This document shows, one piece after another, positions 44,001 to 50,005 of a DNA stretch of 64,000 nt (position 1 is its first letter; each line of letters starts with the position of its first letter). Both the position numbers and the translations under genes were made by a program. The stretch spans positions 1,798,001 to 1,862,000 of the forward strand of contig OW818681.1 of assembly GCA_942493075.1 (NCBI GenBank), written 5' to 3'. The DNA is from JBBQYD01 sp942493075. GTDB lineage: Bacteria; Verrucomicrobiota; Verrucomicrobiia; Limisphaerales; UBA8199. The notes below the pieces were generated by a model. That model worked only from the letters and a program-made list of their open reading frames with translations. It searched no databases and was not told the origin of the DNA.

Positions 44001-44607
44001 CAGCACTCAGATGAACGCCGGGACTGCCAAGTCCTTCCGCGATTATATCGAGCAACACAAGGCCGAGATCACGGCGCTCCAGTTGATCTACTCGCGCCCC
44101 TACAAACAGCGGCTCACCGAACCGATGCTAAAGGAACTGGAGAAGAAGCTCCGCGACAACCATGCCGCCTGGACCGAGGATAATCTCTGGGCAGCTTGCG
44201 CTGCGGCCTATCCGGCGAAGGTCAAAGGCCGCTCACAGGCTGGGCGATTTGCCGATTTGGTTTCGCTCGTCCGCTTTGCGCTGGAACAACAGCCCATATT
44301 AAGACCCTTTGCAGAATCCGTCACCGAAAGGTTCAACGAGTGGCTCAGTAGCAGACGAAGTGGCAGCGGCGTCCCGCCGCTGAGGCAGGGACAACAGAGC
44401 CGGGACGGCTCTGCCACATTCAGCCCTGAACAACTGGCTTGGCTGCATCTGATCAAGGACCATATTGCCACCAGCCTCAGCATCGAGCCGGATGACTTCG
44501 ACTATGCTCCCTTTGTGCAGAAAGGCGGTTTGGGAAGAGCGCACCAGTTGTTTGGCGAAAACCTTCCGCAATTGCTCGACGAACTGAACACCGCCCTGGT
44601 CGCATGA
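41050..44607 (+). CDS. hsdR: Type I restriction enzyme R subunit with an in-frame RAYT insertion
   Basis: The GTG at 41050 (VNPEEKARQQIDAMLVASGW) gives 1185 residues; the frame upstream of it has no family similarity. The N-terminal PD-(D/E)XK nuclease is intact (Asp49 in EPDYTLFVD, Glu63 and Lys65 in VEAK). The helicase motor has Walker A ATGSGKT (187-193), DECH (318-321) and motif VI QMKGRGVR. The C-terminal EcoEI-type domain ends with HIATSLSIEPDDFDYAPF. Two foreign stretches sit in frame. Residues about 701-938 are a RAYT-like HUH transposase flanked by 28-bp direct repeats, and residues about 1104-1122 come from a REP pair. Without them the length would be about 930, normal for this family. 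It cleaves DNA with HsdM and HsdS; effect of the insertion is unknown. Confidence 0.9.
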   Translation: MNPEEKARQQIDAMLVASGWVVQTKADINLSAQRGVAICELSFATGEPDYTLFVDGKAIGTVEAKPEGVTLTSVEEQSAKYVAGVPFGLPAWKSPLAFCYESTGKETFFTNRLDPQPRSRRVFSFHRPETLVAWVQHVVGGGSPLAQRLQEFPPLTQGNLWPAQFEAIKNLEISFVAGRPRALIQMATGSGKTFTAVNFIYRLVKYAGAKRVLFLVDRGNLGDQTLKEFQQFVSPVNNYKFTEEYIVQRLSSNQLDTSARVVIGTIQRIYSMLKGETETAADLDDLPIESAETLFKQPVPVEYNPNFPIEEFDFIVTDECHRSIYNLWRQVLDYFDASLIGLTATPSKQTFGFFQQNLVMEYNHEKAVADGVNVGCDIYRIKTQITEGGSKVEAGLWVDKRDRQTRKVRWEQLDEVLAYNAGDLDRDVVATDQIRTVLETFRDRVFTEMFPGRADLPKTLIFAKDDTHADDIVRICREVFGKGNDFCQKITYRTGFTRIPVGKKLVDGKEIEVFKWERTASLTLEQILSAFRNSYNPRIAVTVDMIATGTDIKPLEIVFFMRSVASKNFFEQMKGRGVRVVSDTEMEQVNPGVKRKTRYLIMDAVGVTERVHTESRPLEKKPTVSFDKLLDAAALGTTEVAAVESLAGRLIRLERRFDAELEAEVVKTAKGQTLSQISKAMLAAIDPDMVEEASRLLMAEQQRRDAAATFSLNYFDSEAPIAFLSGELPHWRQQGTTYFVTFRLADSLPRERLEQWRQEQKNWLAENPEPHDEPTRRDYYERFPQRLQQWLDAGSGSCALAIPEVKTMVERCLGHFDRERYRLHEFVVAPNHVHALVSPSGEHTLSEILHSWKSFTAHEIVKMAKNGAKSGGAVPALNLENNTVWQKESFDHIVRGPASMEKFREYIRNHSGSQAGSGGTPISYLEPTAKQRRDAAATLIKSALAPLASNPDLRNLLKKIAKAAEQTIDIISQDALIYAGPAQASTQMNAGTAKSFRDYIEQHKAEITALQLIYSRPYKQRLTEPMLKELEKKLRDNHAAWTEDNLWAACAAAYPAKVKGRSQAGRFADLVSLVRFALEQQPILRPFAESVTERFNEWLSSRRSGSGVPPLRQGQQSRDGSATFSPEQLAWLHLIKDHIATSLSIEPDDFDYAPFVQKGGLGRAHQLFGENLPQLLDELNTALVA
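43151..43865 (+). mobile_element. RAYT-like (IS200-type HUH) transposase domain inserted in hsdR
   Basis: Two exact 28-bp repeats (43151-43178 and 43838-43865), each containing GCGGCG-AGA-CGCCGC and CTGCCACTTT, enclose 659 bases. These encode a REP-associated tyrosine transposase: NYFDSEAPIAF, LPHWRQQGTTYFVTFRLADSLP, WLDAGSGSCAL, the HUH motif in APNHVHALV, HSWKSFTAHEI, VWQKESFDHIVR and a likely catalytic tyrosine in FREYIRNH. The usual ending NPAKAGL is altered to GSQAGSGG. The repeat-to-repeat distance is 687 bases, a multiple of three, so the whole unit is read through in the hsdR frame with no stop. It has no separate start that I can support. Whether it is still active is open. Confidence 0.8.
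44360..44417. repeat. In-frame REP pair in hsdR
   Basis: This 58-bp unit begins GTGGCAGCGGCGTCCCGCCG and ends CGGCTCTGCCAC. It contains two hairpins, GCGGCG-TCC-CGCCGC and AGAGCC-GGGA-CGGCTCT, and its outer ends GTGGCAG and CTGCCAC are complementary. It is translated as SGSGVPPLRQGQQSRDGSAT between the C-terminal helices of HsdR. Confidence 0.8.
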
Positions 44608-44744
44608 ACGCTCAACCAGCAACTCTCAACGCTCAACTGTTTTCCAGCCAGCGCGGCGGGCTCGGCAAAGCAGTTGACCTTTTTGGCGGACAATCCCGCC
44701 TTGCGGGACTGCTCGATGAACTCAACGAGGTGCTCGCGGCATGA
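44604..44744 (+). CDS. 46-residue mini-gene repeating the HsdR C-terminus
   Basis: The ATG overlaps the hsdR stop (ATGA at 44604) and the stop overlaps the ATG of the next gene (ATGA at 44741), so it is translationally coupled on both sides. After 16 unrelated residues it reads RGGLGKAVDLFGGQ, a short insert SRLAG (encoded by a small hairpin TCCCGC-CTT-GCGGGA), and LLDELNEVLAA. HsdR itself ends KGGLGRAHQLF...LLDELNTALVA. The mini-gene is therefore a second copy of the hsdR 3' end, either a relic of tandem duplication or recombination between two hsdR alleles. A function as a separate peptide is not supported by anything visible. Confidence 0.55.
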   Translation: MNAQPATLNAQLFSSQRGGLGKAVDLFGGQSRLAGLLDELNEVLAA

Positions 44745-45415
44745 ACCTTCACGATCGTTCATTTATCAGCGCTTTACTCCGGATGGCCGTCGAGCGATTC
44801 AATGCTTCAATAGATCGCGAAACGCTTTTGTGTCCGCGAACTAACGACGTGATGAAATCAGACAGCGATTGGCCAGCCGCGAGCGAGCGCGACATCGCCC
44901 ACAGGCTAGCATTTTATCTGGAGCATCTTCTTATTCATGAATTTCAGTTTCCCACGGATGCGATGATTTCCGTGGATTGTGAATACAACCGTCACGCGCA
45001 TGCTGCAAAGACGCACAAAATCTCCAAAGAGCTGGTCGAGATTGTTCTCGCGGCAAAGCGAAAAGCAGTGGAGGCAGAGGCCGAAGCCAGAGCGAACTCG
45101 AACGGAAGTGAAGCCAAAGTGGAATCGCCTGAATTTGTGTTTTCCATAGCGCCTGACATCGTCGTGCACCGAAGGCAAGTTGACGCCGACAACCTCCTAG
45201 TGGTCGAGCTTAAGAAGAAGACAAGCAAGGAAGATGCTCGTTACGACGATTTGAAACTTAAACAGTTCACCTGCCCGGACGATTATCGCTACGAGTTGGG
45301 CGCTGCCGTGGTTGCGGTGGATGACGTGCCGGGCGAAAGACGATTTCTAACAATCGCTGCATTTTACGAAGACGGTCGAAAGGTTTGGGCAAAGGAAGCA
45401 GAGGCGACTGCGTGA
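44741..45415 (+). CDS. PD-(D/E)XK nuclease-like protein in the type I R-M operon
   Basis: The 224-residue protein has a helical N-terminal half (DIAHRLAFYLEHLLIHEFQFP and an Ala/Glu-rich helix at 95-120). It then has a restriction-endonuclease-like core: Asp139 in FSIAPDIVVHRR, and Glu156 and Lys158 in NLLVVELKKK, i.e. D-X16-E-X-K, followed by a helix DDLKLKQFT. That spacing fits the PD-(D/E)XK fold. Its role is unknown; it could be an accessory nuclease or an anti-phage effector carried by the R-M island. It overlaps the mini-gene by 4 bases upstream and hsdS by 4 bases downstream, so it is an integral part of the operon. Confidence 0.65.
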   Translation: MNLHDRSFISALLRMAVERFNASIDRETLLCPRTNDVMKSDSDWPAASERDIAHRLAFYLEHLLIHEFQFPTDAMISVDCEYNRHAHAAKTHKISKELVEIVLAAKRKAVEAEAEARANSNGSEAKVESPEFVFSIAPDIVVHRRQVDADNLLVVELKKKTSKEDARYDDLKLKQFTCPDDYRYELGAAVVAVDDVPGERRFLTIAAFYEDGRKVWAKEAEATA

Positions 45416-46899
45416 AGACGTTGGCTACAAAATCGACGGACCGTTCCTTGTCTCAGGTGTCAAAAGGTACTGGCAGCCGCTACCATGTTAAGCTTCCGAA
45501 GCTGCCTCCAAAATGGAGCTACGAGCGTTTCGAAAACGTAATGGATGTTCAAGGCGGCAGCCAGCCGCCAAAATCCACTTTCGTGTACGAGCCAACACCC
45601 GGTTACGTGCAGCTTCTTCAGATTCGTGATTTTGGCGAACGCGGCGTGCCGACCTTTGTTCGCGAAAATTCAGTCACCAAGCGTTGCACGGAAGATGACA
45701 TTCTCATCGCGCGCTACGGAGCTTCGCTTGGCAGAATTGTCACTGGCGAGAAGGGCGCATACAACGTGGCGCTCGCCAAAGTGATCTTTGACAAGGACCA
45801 GTTCTTCACCAGGTATCTGTTTTATCTGCTCCAGACACCGTTCTTCCAAACGCCCATCCACATGATTTCCCGTTCGGCACAGAACGGATTCAACAAGGGC
45901 GATTTGTCCGACATCATTTTGCCTGTCGCTCCACCTCCCGAGCAGCGGCGTATTGTGGCGGAGATTGAGAAGCAATTCACGCGGCTGGAGGCGGGGGTGG
46001 CGGCGTTGCTGCGGGTGCAGGCCAACCTCAAACGCTACCGCGCCGCCGTCCTCAAAGCCGCCTGCGAAGGCAAACTCGTTCCCACGGAGGCGGAGCTGTG
46101 CAAAGTGGCTGCGGCGTCCCGCCGCAGTTCAGGAAACAAACAGAGCCGGGACGGCTCTGCCACTTTTGAATCCGGCGAAGCCCTGCTCGCCCGCATCCTC
46201 ACTGAGCGCCGGAAGAACTGGACCGGCCGCGGTCAATACAAAGAACCCGCCGCACCTGACACCGCCAGCCTTCCAGCGTTGCCCGAAGGTTGGACGTGGG
46301 CAACACTGGAAGCGATTACCGAGGCGCTCGGGGGCTTTGCTTTTGAAAGTAAGAGGTTCTCTGAATCCGGCTTTCAAGTTGTGAAAATGGCCAACATCAA
46401 GATGGGCCGACTAGACCTTTCACAGCGACCCTCATTCATTTCCGACGTTCCCGATGAAGTGGCTGCGAAATATCTGCTTCGGTCCGGCGACATTTTGGTC
46501 ACGCTTACGGGCACTCGAAAAGAACGCGATTACGGATATGTGGTAGAGATGAAGGGGCAGGAGAATTTGCTTCTCAACCAGAGAATTGCGCGCCTGCGGC
46601 CTCGTGAACAAGTCGCTTCAAGTTATCTCCAAATCGCTTTGCAGAGCGAAAGCTACCGTGACCGCTTCTTTGCATATGAAACCGGCAATGTCGGTCAAGG
46701 TAACGTTGGGATGCGTGCCGTGACCGTCGAGCCTATCGCGCTTCCCCCGCTGGCCGAGCAGACGCGGATTGTGGCGGAAGTGGAGCGGCGGTTGAGTGTG
46801 GTGGAGGAGTTGGAGTCGGTGGTGACTGCCAACCTGCAACGGGCGTCCCGTTTGCGGCAATCAATCCTGCAAAAGGCATTCACAGGAGAATTGGTATGA
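45412..46899 (+). CDS. hsdS: Type I restriction-modification specificity subunit
   Basis: GTG at 45412 overlaps the previous stop and gives 495 residues. Two target-recognition domains (about 20-170 and 285-440) alternate with the conserved helical spacers. The first spacer reads PPPEQRRIVAEIEKQFTRLEAGVAALLRVQANLKRYRAAVLKAACEG in structure (positions about 176-222); the second has LPPLAEQTRIVAEVERRLS and ends QKAFTGELV. A 59-bp REP pair is inserted in frame after GKLVPTEAEL, adding about 20 residues (231-250) at the end of the central spacer. HsdS determines the DNA sequence bound by the complex. A change in the length of the central region can alter target spacing in type I enzymes, so this insertion could matter. 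Confidence 0.9.
   Translation: MKTLATKSTDRSLSQVSKGTGSRYHVKLPKLPPKWSYERFENVMDVQGGSQPPKSTFVYEPTPGYVQLLQIRDFGERGVPTFVRENSVTKRCTEDDILIARYGASLGRIVTGEKGAYNVALAKVIFDKDQFFTRYLFYLLQTPFFQTPIHMISRSAQNGFNKGDLSDIILPVAPPPEQRRIVAEIEKQFTRLEAGVAALLRVQANLKRYRAAVLKAACEGKLVPTEAELCKVAAASRRSSGNKQSRDGSATFESGEALLARILTERRKNWTGRGQYKEPAAPDTASLPALPEGWTWATLEAITEALGGFAFESKRFSESGFQVVKMANIKMGRLDLSQRPSFISDVPDEVAAKYLLRSGDILVTLTGTRKERDYGYVVEMKGQENLLLNQRIARLRPREQVASSYLQIALQSESYRDRFFAYETGNVGQGNVGMRAVTVEPIALPPLAEQTRIVAEVERRLSVVEELESVVTANLQRASRLRQSILQKAFTGELV
46105..46163. repeat. In-frame REP pair in hsdS
   Basis: This 59-bp unit begins GTGGCTGCGGCGTCCCGCCG and ends CGGCTCTGCCAC. Its hairpins are CTGCGGCG-TCC-CGCCGCAG and AGAGCC-GGGA-CGGCTCT. 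It is one base longer than the copies in hsdR and hsdM. The left half is read in another frame (VAAASRRSS) while the right half again gives SRDGSAT. Confidence 0.8.
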
Positions 46900-46985
46900 A
46901 GCCCTCATTCTTAATTCTTCATTCATCCTTCTGCCTTGGCTCCCCGTCCCCCCTCCCAAAAGCTTTCACGGGGGCGCTCATATGA
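46896..46985 (+). CDS. 29-residue coupling ORF between hsdS and rhuM
   Basis: An ATG that overlaps the hsdS stop (ATGA, 46896) opens a 29-residue frame whose TGA (46983-46985) overlaps the ATG of rhuM. The peptide (MKPSFLILHSSFCLGSP...) looks like translated filler DNA rather than a protein. The double ATGA overlap would let ribosomes pass from hsdS to rhuM. I do not claim a function for the peptide. Confidence 0.35.
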   Translation: MKPSFLILHSSFCLGSPSPLPKAFTGALI

Positions 46986-48028
46986 ACGACCTGATTCCAC
47001 CCACGCCTGCACCCGGCAGCGAATTCCTTTTCTACCAAACGGAAGAAGGGCACATCCGGCTGCAAGTTCGCGTCCAGCAGGAGACAGTCTGGCTGTCGCT
47101 GAACCAGATGGCGGAGTTGTTCCAACGGGACAAATCGGTCATCTCGCGGCACATCAGCAACGTTTTCAACGAGGGAGAATTGCGCCGGGAGACAACTGTT
47201 GCAAAATCTGCAACAGTTCAAACCGAGGGGGGCAAGCAGGTAACACGGGAAATCGAGTTTTTCAATCTCGACGTCATTATCTCGGTCGGCTATCGGGTAA
47301 AATCACAACGGGGCACGCAATTCCGCATCTGGGCCACACAGCAGTTGCGCCAATACATCGTCAAAGGCTTCGCGATGGATGATGAGCGCCTCAAGCAGCG
47401 GGGCGGCGGGAATTATTTTGAGGAGTTGCTGGCTCGCATCCGGGACATCCGGTCGTCGGAGAAGGAGTTTTGGCGGAAAGTGCTGGAGATTTACGCGACG
47501 AGTATTGATTACGATCCGAGCGTGGAGATGTCGCGGCAGTTCTTTGCCACGGTGCAGAACAAGATGCACTGGGCGGCCCACGGTCAGACGGCCGCGGAGG
47601 TCATCCATGCGCGAGTCGACGCCGCGAAGCCGCAGGCGGGCATGACGAACTGGGTGGGCGCAAAACCGAGCAAGACGGAGGCGGCCATCGCCAAGAATTA
47701 CCTGTCGCCGGAGGAACTCAACGCGCTGAACCGTATCGTGGTGGCGTATCTGGAACTGGCAGAGGTGCAGGCGCTGAATCGGAAGCCAATGCATATGCGG
47801 GACTGGATTGCGAAGCTGGATGACTTTCTGCGCCTGAGCGGCAGGGACATTCTCGAACACGCAGGAAAGATTTCCCATGAGCAGGCGGCGCGAAAGGCGG
47901 AGTTGGAGTTCGAAAAGTTTCACCGTGCGCAGCTCACTGAGCCTTCGCAGGTGGAAAAGGATTTTGAGGCGGCGGTGGAGGAATTGAAGAAATTGCCCGC
48001 GCCCAGCCGAAAGAAAAAGAAACCATGA
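46982..48028 (+). CDS. rhuM: RhuM-family protein in the R-M operon
   Basis: The 348-residue protein matches the RhuM (virulence protein) family. It has an N-terminal KilA-N/Bro-like winged helix (VWLSLNQMAELFQRDKSVISRHISNVFNEGEL). This is followed by REIEFFNLDVIISVGYRVKSQRGTQFRIWATQQLRQYIVKGF, the hallmark of the family, and a C-terminal helical domain (WVGAKPSKTEAAIAKNYL). RhuM genes often lie inside type I R-M loci and pathogenicity islands, but their biochemical role is not established; DNA binding is a fair inference. The stop overlaps the hsdM start by 4 bases. Confidence 0.88.
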   Translation: MNDLIPPTPAPGSEFLFYQTEEGHIRLQVRVQQETVWLSLNQMAELFQRDKSVISRHISNVFNEGELRRETTVAKSATVQTEGGKQVTREIEFFNLDVIISVGYRVKSQRGTQFRIWATQQLRQYIVKGFAMDDERLKQRGGGNYFEELLARIRDIRSSEKEFWRKVLEIYATSIDYDPSVEMSRQFFATVQNKMHWAAHGQTAAEVIHARVDAAKPQAGMTNWVGAKPSKTEAAIAKNYLSPEELNALNRIVVAYLELAEVQALNRKPMHMRDWIAKLDDFLRLSGRDILEHAGKISHEQAARKAELEFEKFHRAQLTEPSQVEKDFEAAVEELKKLPAPSRKKKKP

Positions 48029-49542
48029 GTAATCCCACCCAACTCGTTCAAAAGCTCTGGAACTACTGCAACATCCTGCGCGATGACGGACTTTCCTATG
48101 GGGATTACGTCGAACAGTTGACGGTTCTGCTGTTCTTGAAGATGGCCGACGAACAAAGTCGGCCACCGTTCAACCGGCTGGCGCCGGTGCCACCACAATT
48201 CTCCTGGCCGGAATTGCTCAAGCGCGATGGCGACGAGCTGGAAATTCATTATCGCCATACATTGGAGGAACTCGGCAAGCGGTCGGGCATGCTCGGCATC
48301 ATCTTCCGAAAGGCGCAGAACAAAATCCAGGACCCGGCCAAGCTGCGCCGGCTCATCGTGGACCTGATAGATAAAGAGCAGTGGTCCAGCCTGTCCGCCG
48401 ATGTGAAGGGCGACGCTTACGAGGGGTTGCTGCAAAAGAACGCCGAGGACGTCAAAGGCGGCGCAGGCCAATATTTCACCCCGCGCCCGCTCATCGCAGC
48501 CATGGTGGAGGTGGTGCGTCCCGAGCCTGGACAGGCCATTTGTGACCCCGCCTGCGGGACGGGTGGATTTCTGCTGGCGGCGCACGATTATCTGGCGAAG
48601 CACTATCAGCTCGATCGAGCACAAAAGAAGAAGCTCAAGAATGGCACGTTGTTCGGCATCGAACTGGTGGACAGCGTGACGCGGCTTTGCGCGATGAACC
48701 TGCTGCTACACGGCATTGGCGAAGGTGGCAGCGACGTCTCGTCGCTGGATTCCGGGAAAAAGAGCCGGGACGGCTCTGCCACTTTCACTGACAACCTCCC
48801 GGTTGTGACGAAGGATGCGTTGGCCGGGAAGCATGGTGAATACGAGATCGTCCTGGCCAATCCGCCCTTCGGCAAAAAGAGCAGCGTGACCATCGTTAAC
48901 GAGGCGGGCGAGCAGTCGAAGGAATCGCTGATCATCAATCGCGACGATTTCTGGGCGAGCACGAGCAACAAGCAGCTCAATTTCCTTCAGCACATTTTCA
49001 CCATCCTTAAACAGCACGGTCGCGCGGCGGTGGTGTTGCCGGACAACGTGCTGTTTGAAGGCGGTGCGGGCGAGACCATCCGGCGCGAACTGCTGAAGCA
49101 AGCGGACGTACACACGCTCCTGCGCCTGCCCACGGGCATCTTCTACGCGCAAGGCGTGAAGGCGAACGTCCTGTTCTTCGACCGCAAACCCGCGCAGGAA
49201 AAGCCGTGGACGCAGAAGCTTTGGATTTACGACCTGCGCACGAACAAGCATTTCACGCTCAAGGAGAACACTCTCAAACGCAGCGACCTGGATGATTTCG
49301 TGGCGTGCTACAATCCGAAGAACCGCCACAAACGCACCGAAAGCGAGCGGTTCAAATCATTCACCTGCGACGAGCTAATCAAGCCCGACAAGGTGAACCT
49401 GGACATCTTCTGGCTGAAAGACGAAGCCCTGGAAGAATCGGCCAATCTGCCCTCGCCGGAACTCATCGCCGCCGAGATCACTGCCGACCTCGAGGCGGCG
49501 ATGGAACAGTTCGCGACCATTGCGGAGGATTTGAAGAAATAA
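48025..49542 (+). CDS. hsdM: Type I restriction-modification methyltransferase subunit
   Basis: The 505-residue protein has the N-terminal HsdM helical domain (LVQKLWNYCNILRDDGLSYGDYVEQLTVLLFLKMAD) and the adenine-N6 methyltransferase domain with SAM motif DPACGTGGF at 174-182 and catalytic NPPF at 279-282. It methylates adenine in the target set by HsdS to protect host DNA. A 58-bp REP pair is inserted in frame at residues about 234-253, between LLLHGIGEGG and the NPPF strand. It adds the peptide SDVSSLDSGKKSRDGSAT to a loop not far from the active site. All catalytic motifs are intact. It ends the operon, with repeat copy 4 just downstream. Confidence 0.92.
   Translation: MSNPTQLVQKLWNYCNILRDDGLSYGDYVEQLTVLLFLKMADEQSRPPFNRLAPVPPQFSWPELLKRDGDELEIHYRHTLEELGKRSGMLGIIFRKAQNKIQDPAKLRRLIVDLIDKEQWSSLSADVKGDAYEGLLQKNAEDVKGGAGQYFTPRPLIAAMVEVVRPEPGQAICDPACGTGGFLLAAHDYLAKHYQLDRAQKKKLKNGTLFGIELVDSVTRLCAMNLLLHGIGEGGSDVSSLDSGKKSRDGSATFTDNLPVVTKDALAGKHGEYEIVLANPPFGKKSSVTIVNEAGEQSKESLIINRDDFWASTSNKQLNFLQHIFTILKQHGRAAVVLPDNVLFEGGAGETIRRELLKQADVHTLLRLPTGIFYAQGVKANVLFFDRKPAQEKPWTQKLWIYDLRTNKHFTLKENTLKRSDLDDFVACYNPKNRHKRTESERFKSFTCDELIKPDKVNLDIFWLKDEALEESANLPSPELIAAEITADLEAAMEQFATIAEDLKK
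48725..48782. repeat. In-frame REP pair in hsdM
   Basis: This 58-bp unit begins GTGGCAGCGACGTCTCGTCG and ends CGGCTCTGCCAC. The left hairpin CAGCGACG-TCT-CGTCGCTG has A-T/C-G replacements that keep pairing compared with the hsdR and hsdS copies. The right hairpin AGAGCC-GGGA-CGGCTCT is identical. Confidence 0.8.
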
Positions 49543-49646
49543 GCCAGGCCCCGGCGGTCACGGGGTGCCAGAACCATTTGGGGTTATTTCGTAAGCGCCA
49601 ATCGCGTTTGAGGCTCAGGTTCGGAGAAGAACAACCCCCATCCGTC

Positions 49647-49884
49647 CGAACCGCACGAAGCCTCGGACGAGGCGACCGCAAATAGCCCAAGGCAAGACCG
49701 CTCTGCGGTCGCCGCCTTGGGTCCATCGGCCCCTATCATCTTGCCTTTTTACTCCATCCGTGTTGGCGCTAAGGCGCGCCAACACGGATGGAGTAAAAAG
49801 AATGATTATTGTTGGATCTCAACCCAGGACTGCGGCCTTCGGCCTGCTGCTGGGCTATTTGCGGCCGCCCTTCCAGGGCTTAGC
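49647..49884 (+). repeat. Five-hairpin repeat, copy 4
   Basis: H0 is GCCTC-GGAC-GAGGC (49660-49673). H1 is CCCAAGGC...GCCTTGGG around GACCGC-TCT-GCGGTC (49686-49721). H2 is a perfect 25-bp stem, 49745-49769 with 49776-49800, loop TAAGGC. H3 is CCCAG...CTGGG with GGCCTTCGGCC inside (49823-49853). H4 is GCCCT-TCC-AGGGC (49867-49879). It shares its upstream CGAACC-CACG word, H3 and H4 types with copy 3, and marks the right side of the type I restriction island. Confidence 0.85.
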
Positions 49885-50005
49885 ATCATGATCGCAAAGG
49901 CCGGGCGGGTTGTTTTCGTCAGAATCCTGAAGCAAAGGATGGCGAGCCTCTGGAAGACTTTTGACCTAGCTTGACTGTGCCAGTTGAGAAGACTATTTGT
50001 GCACT

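Noticed and set aside
40339..49884. The R-M island as a prophage or integrative element with att sites
   Set aside because: No integrase, phage structural or conjugation gene and no tRNA border were seen; only the hairpin repeat flanks it.
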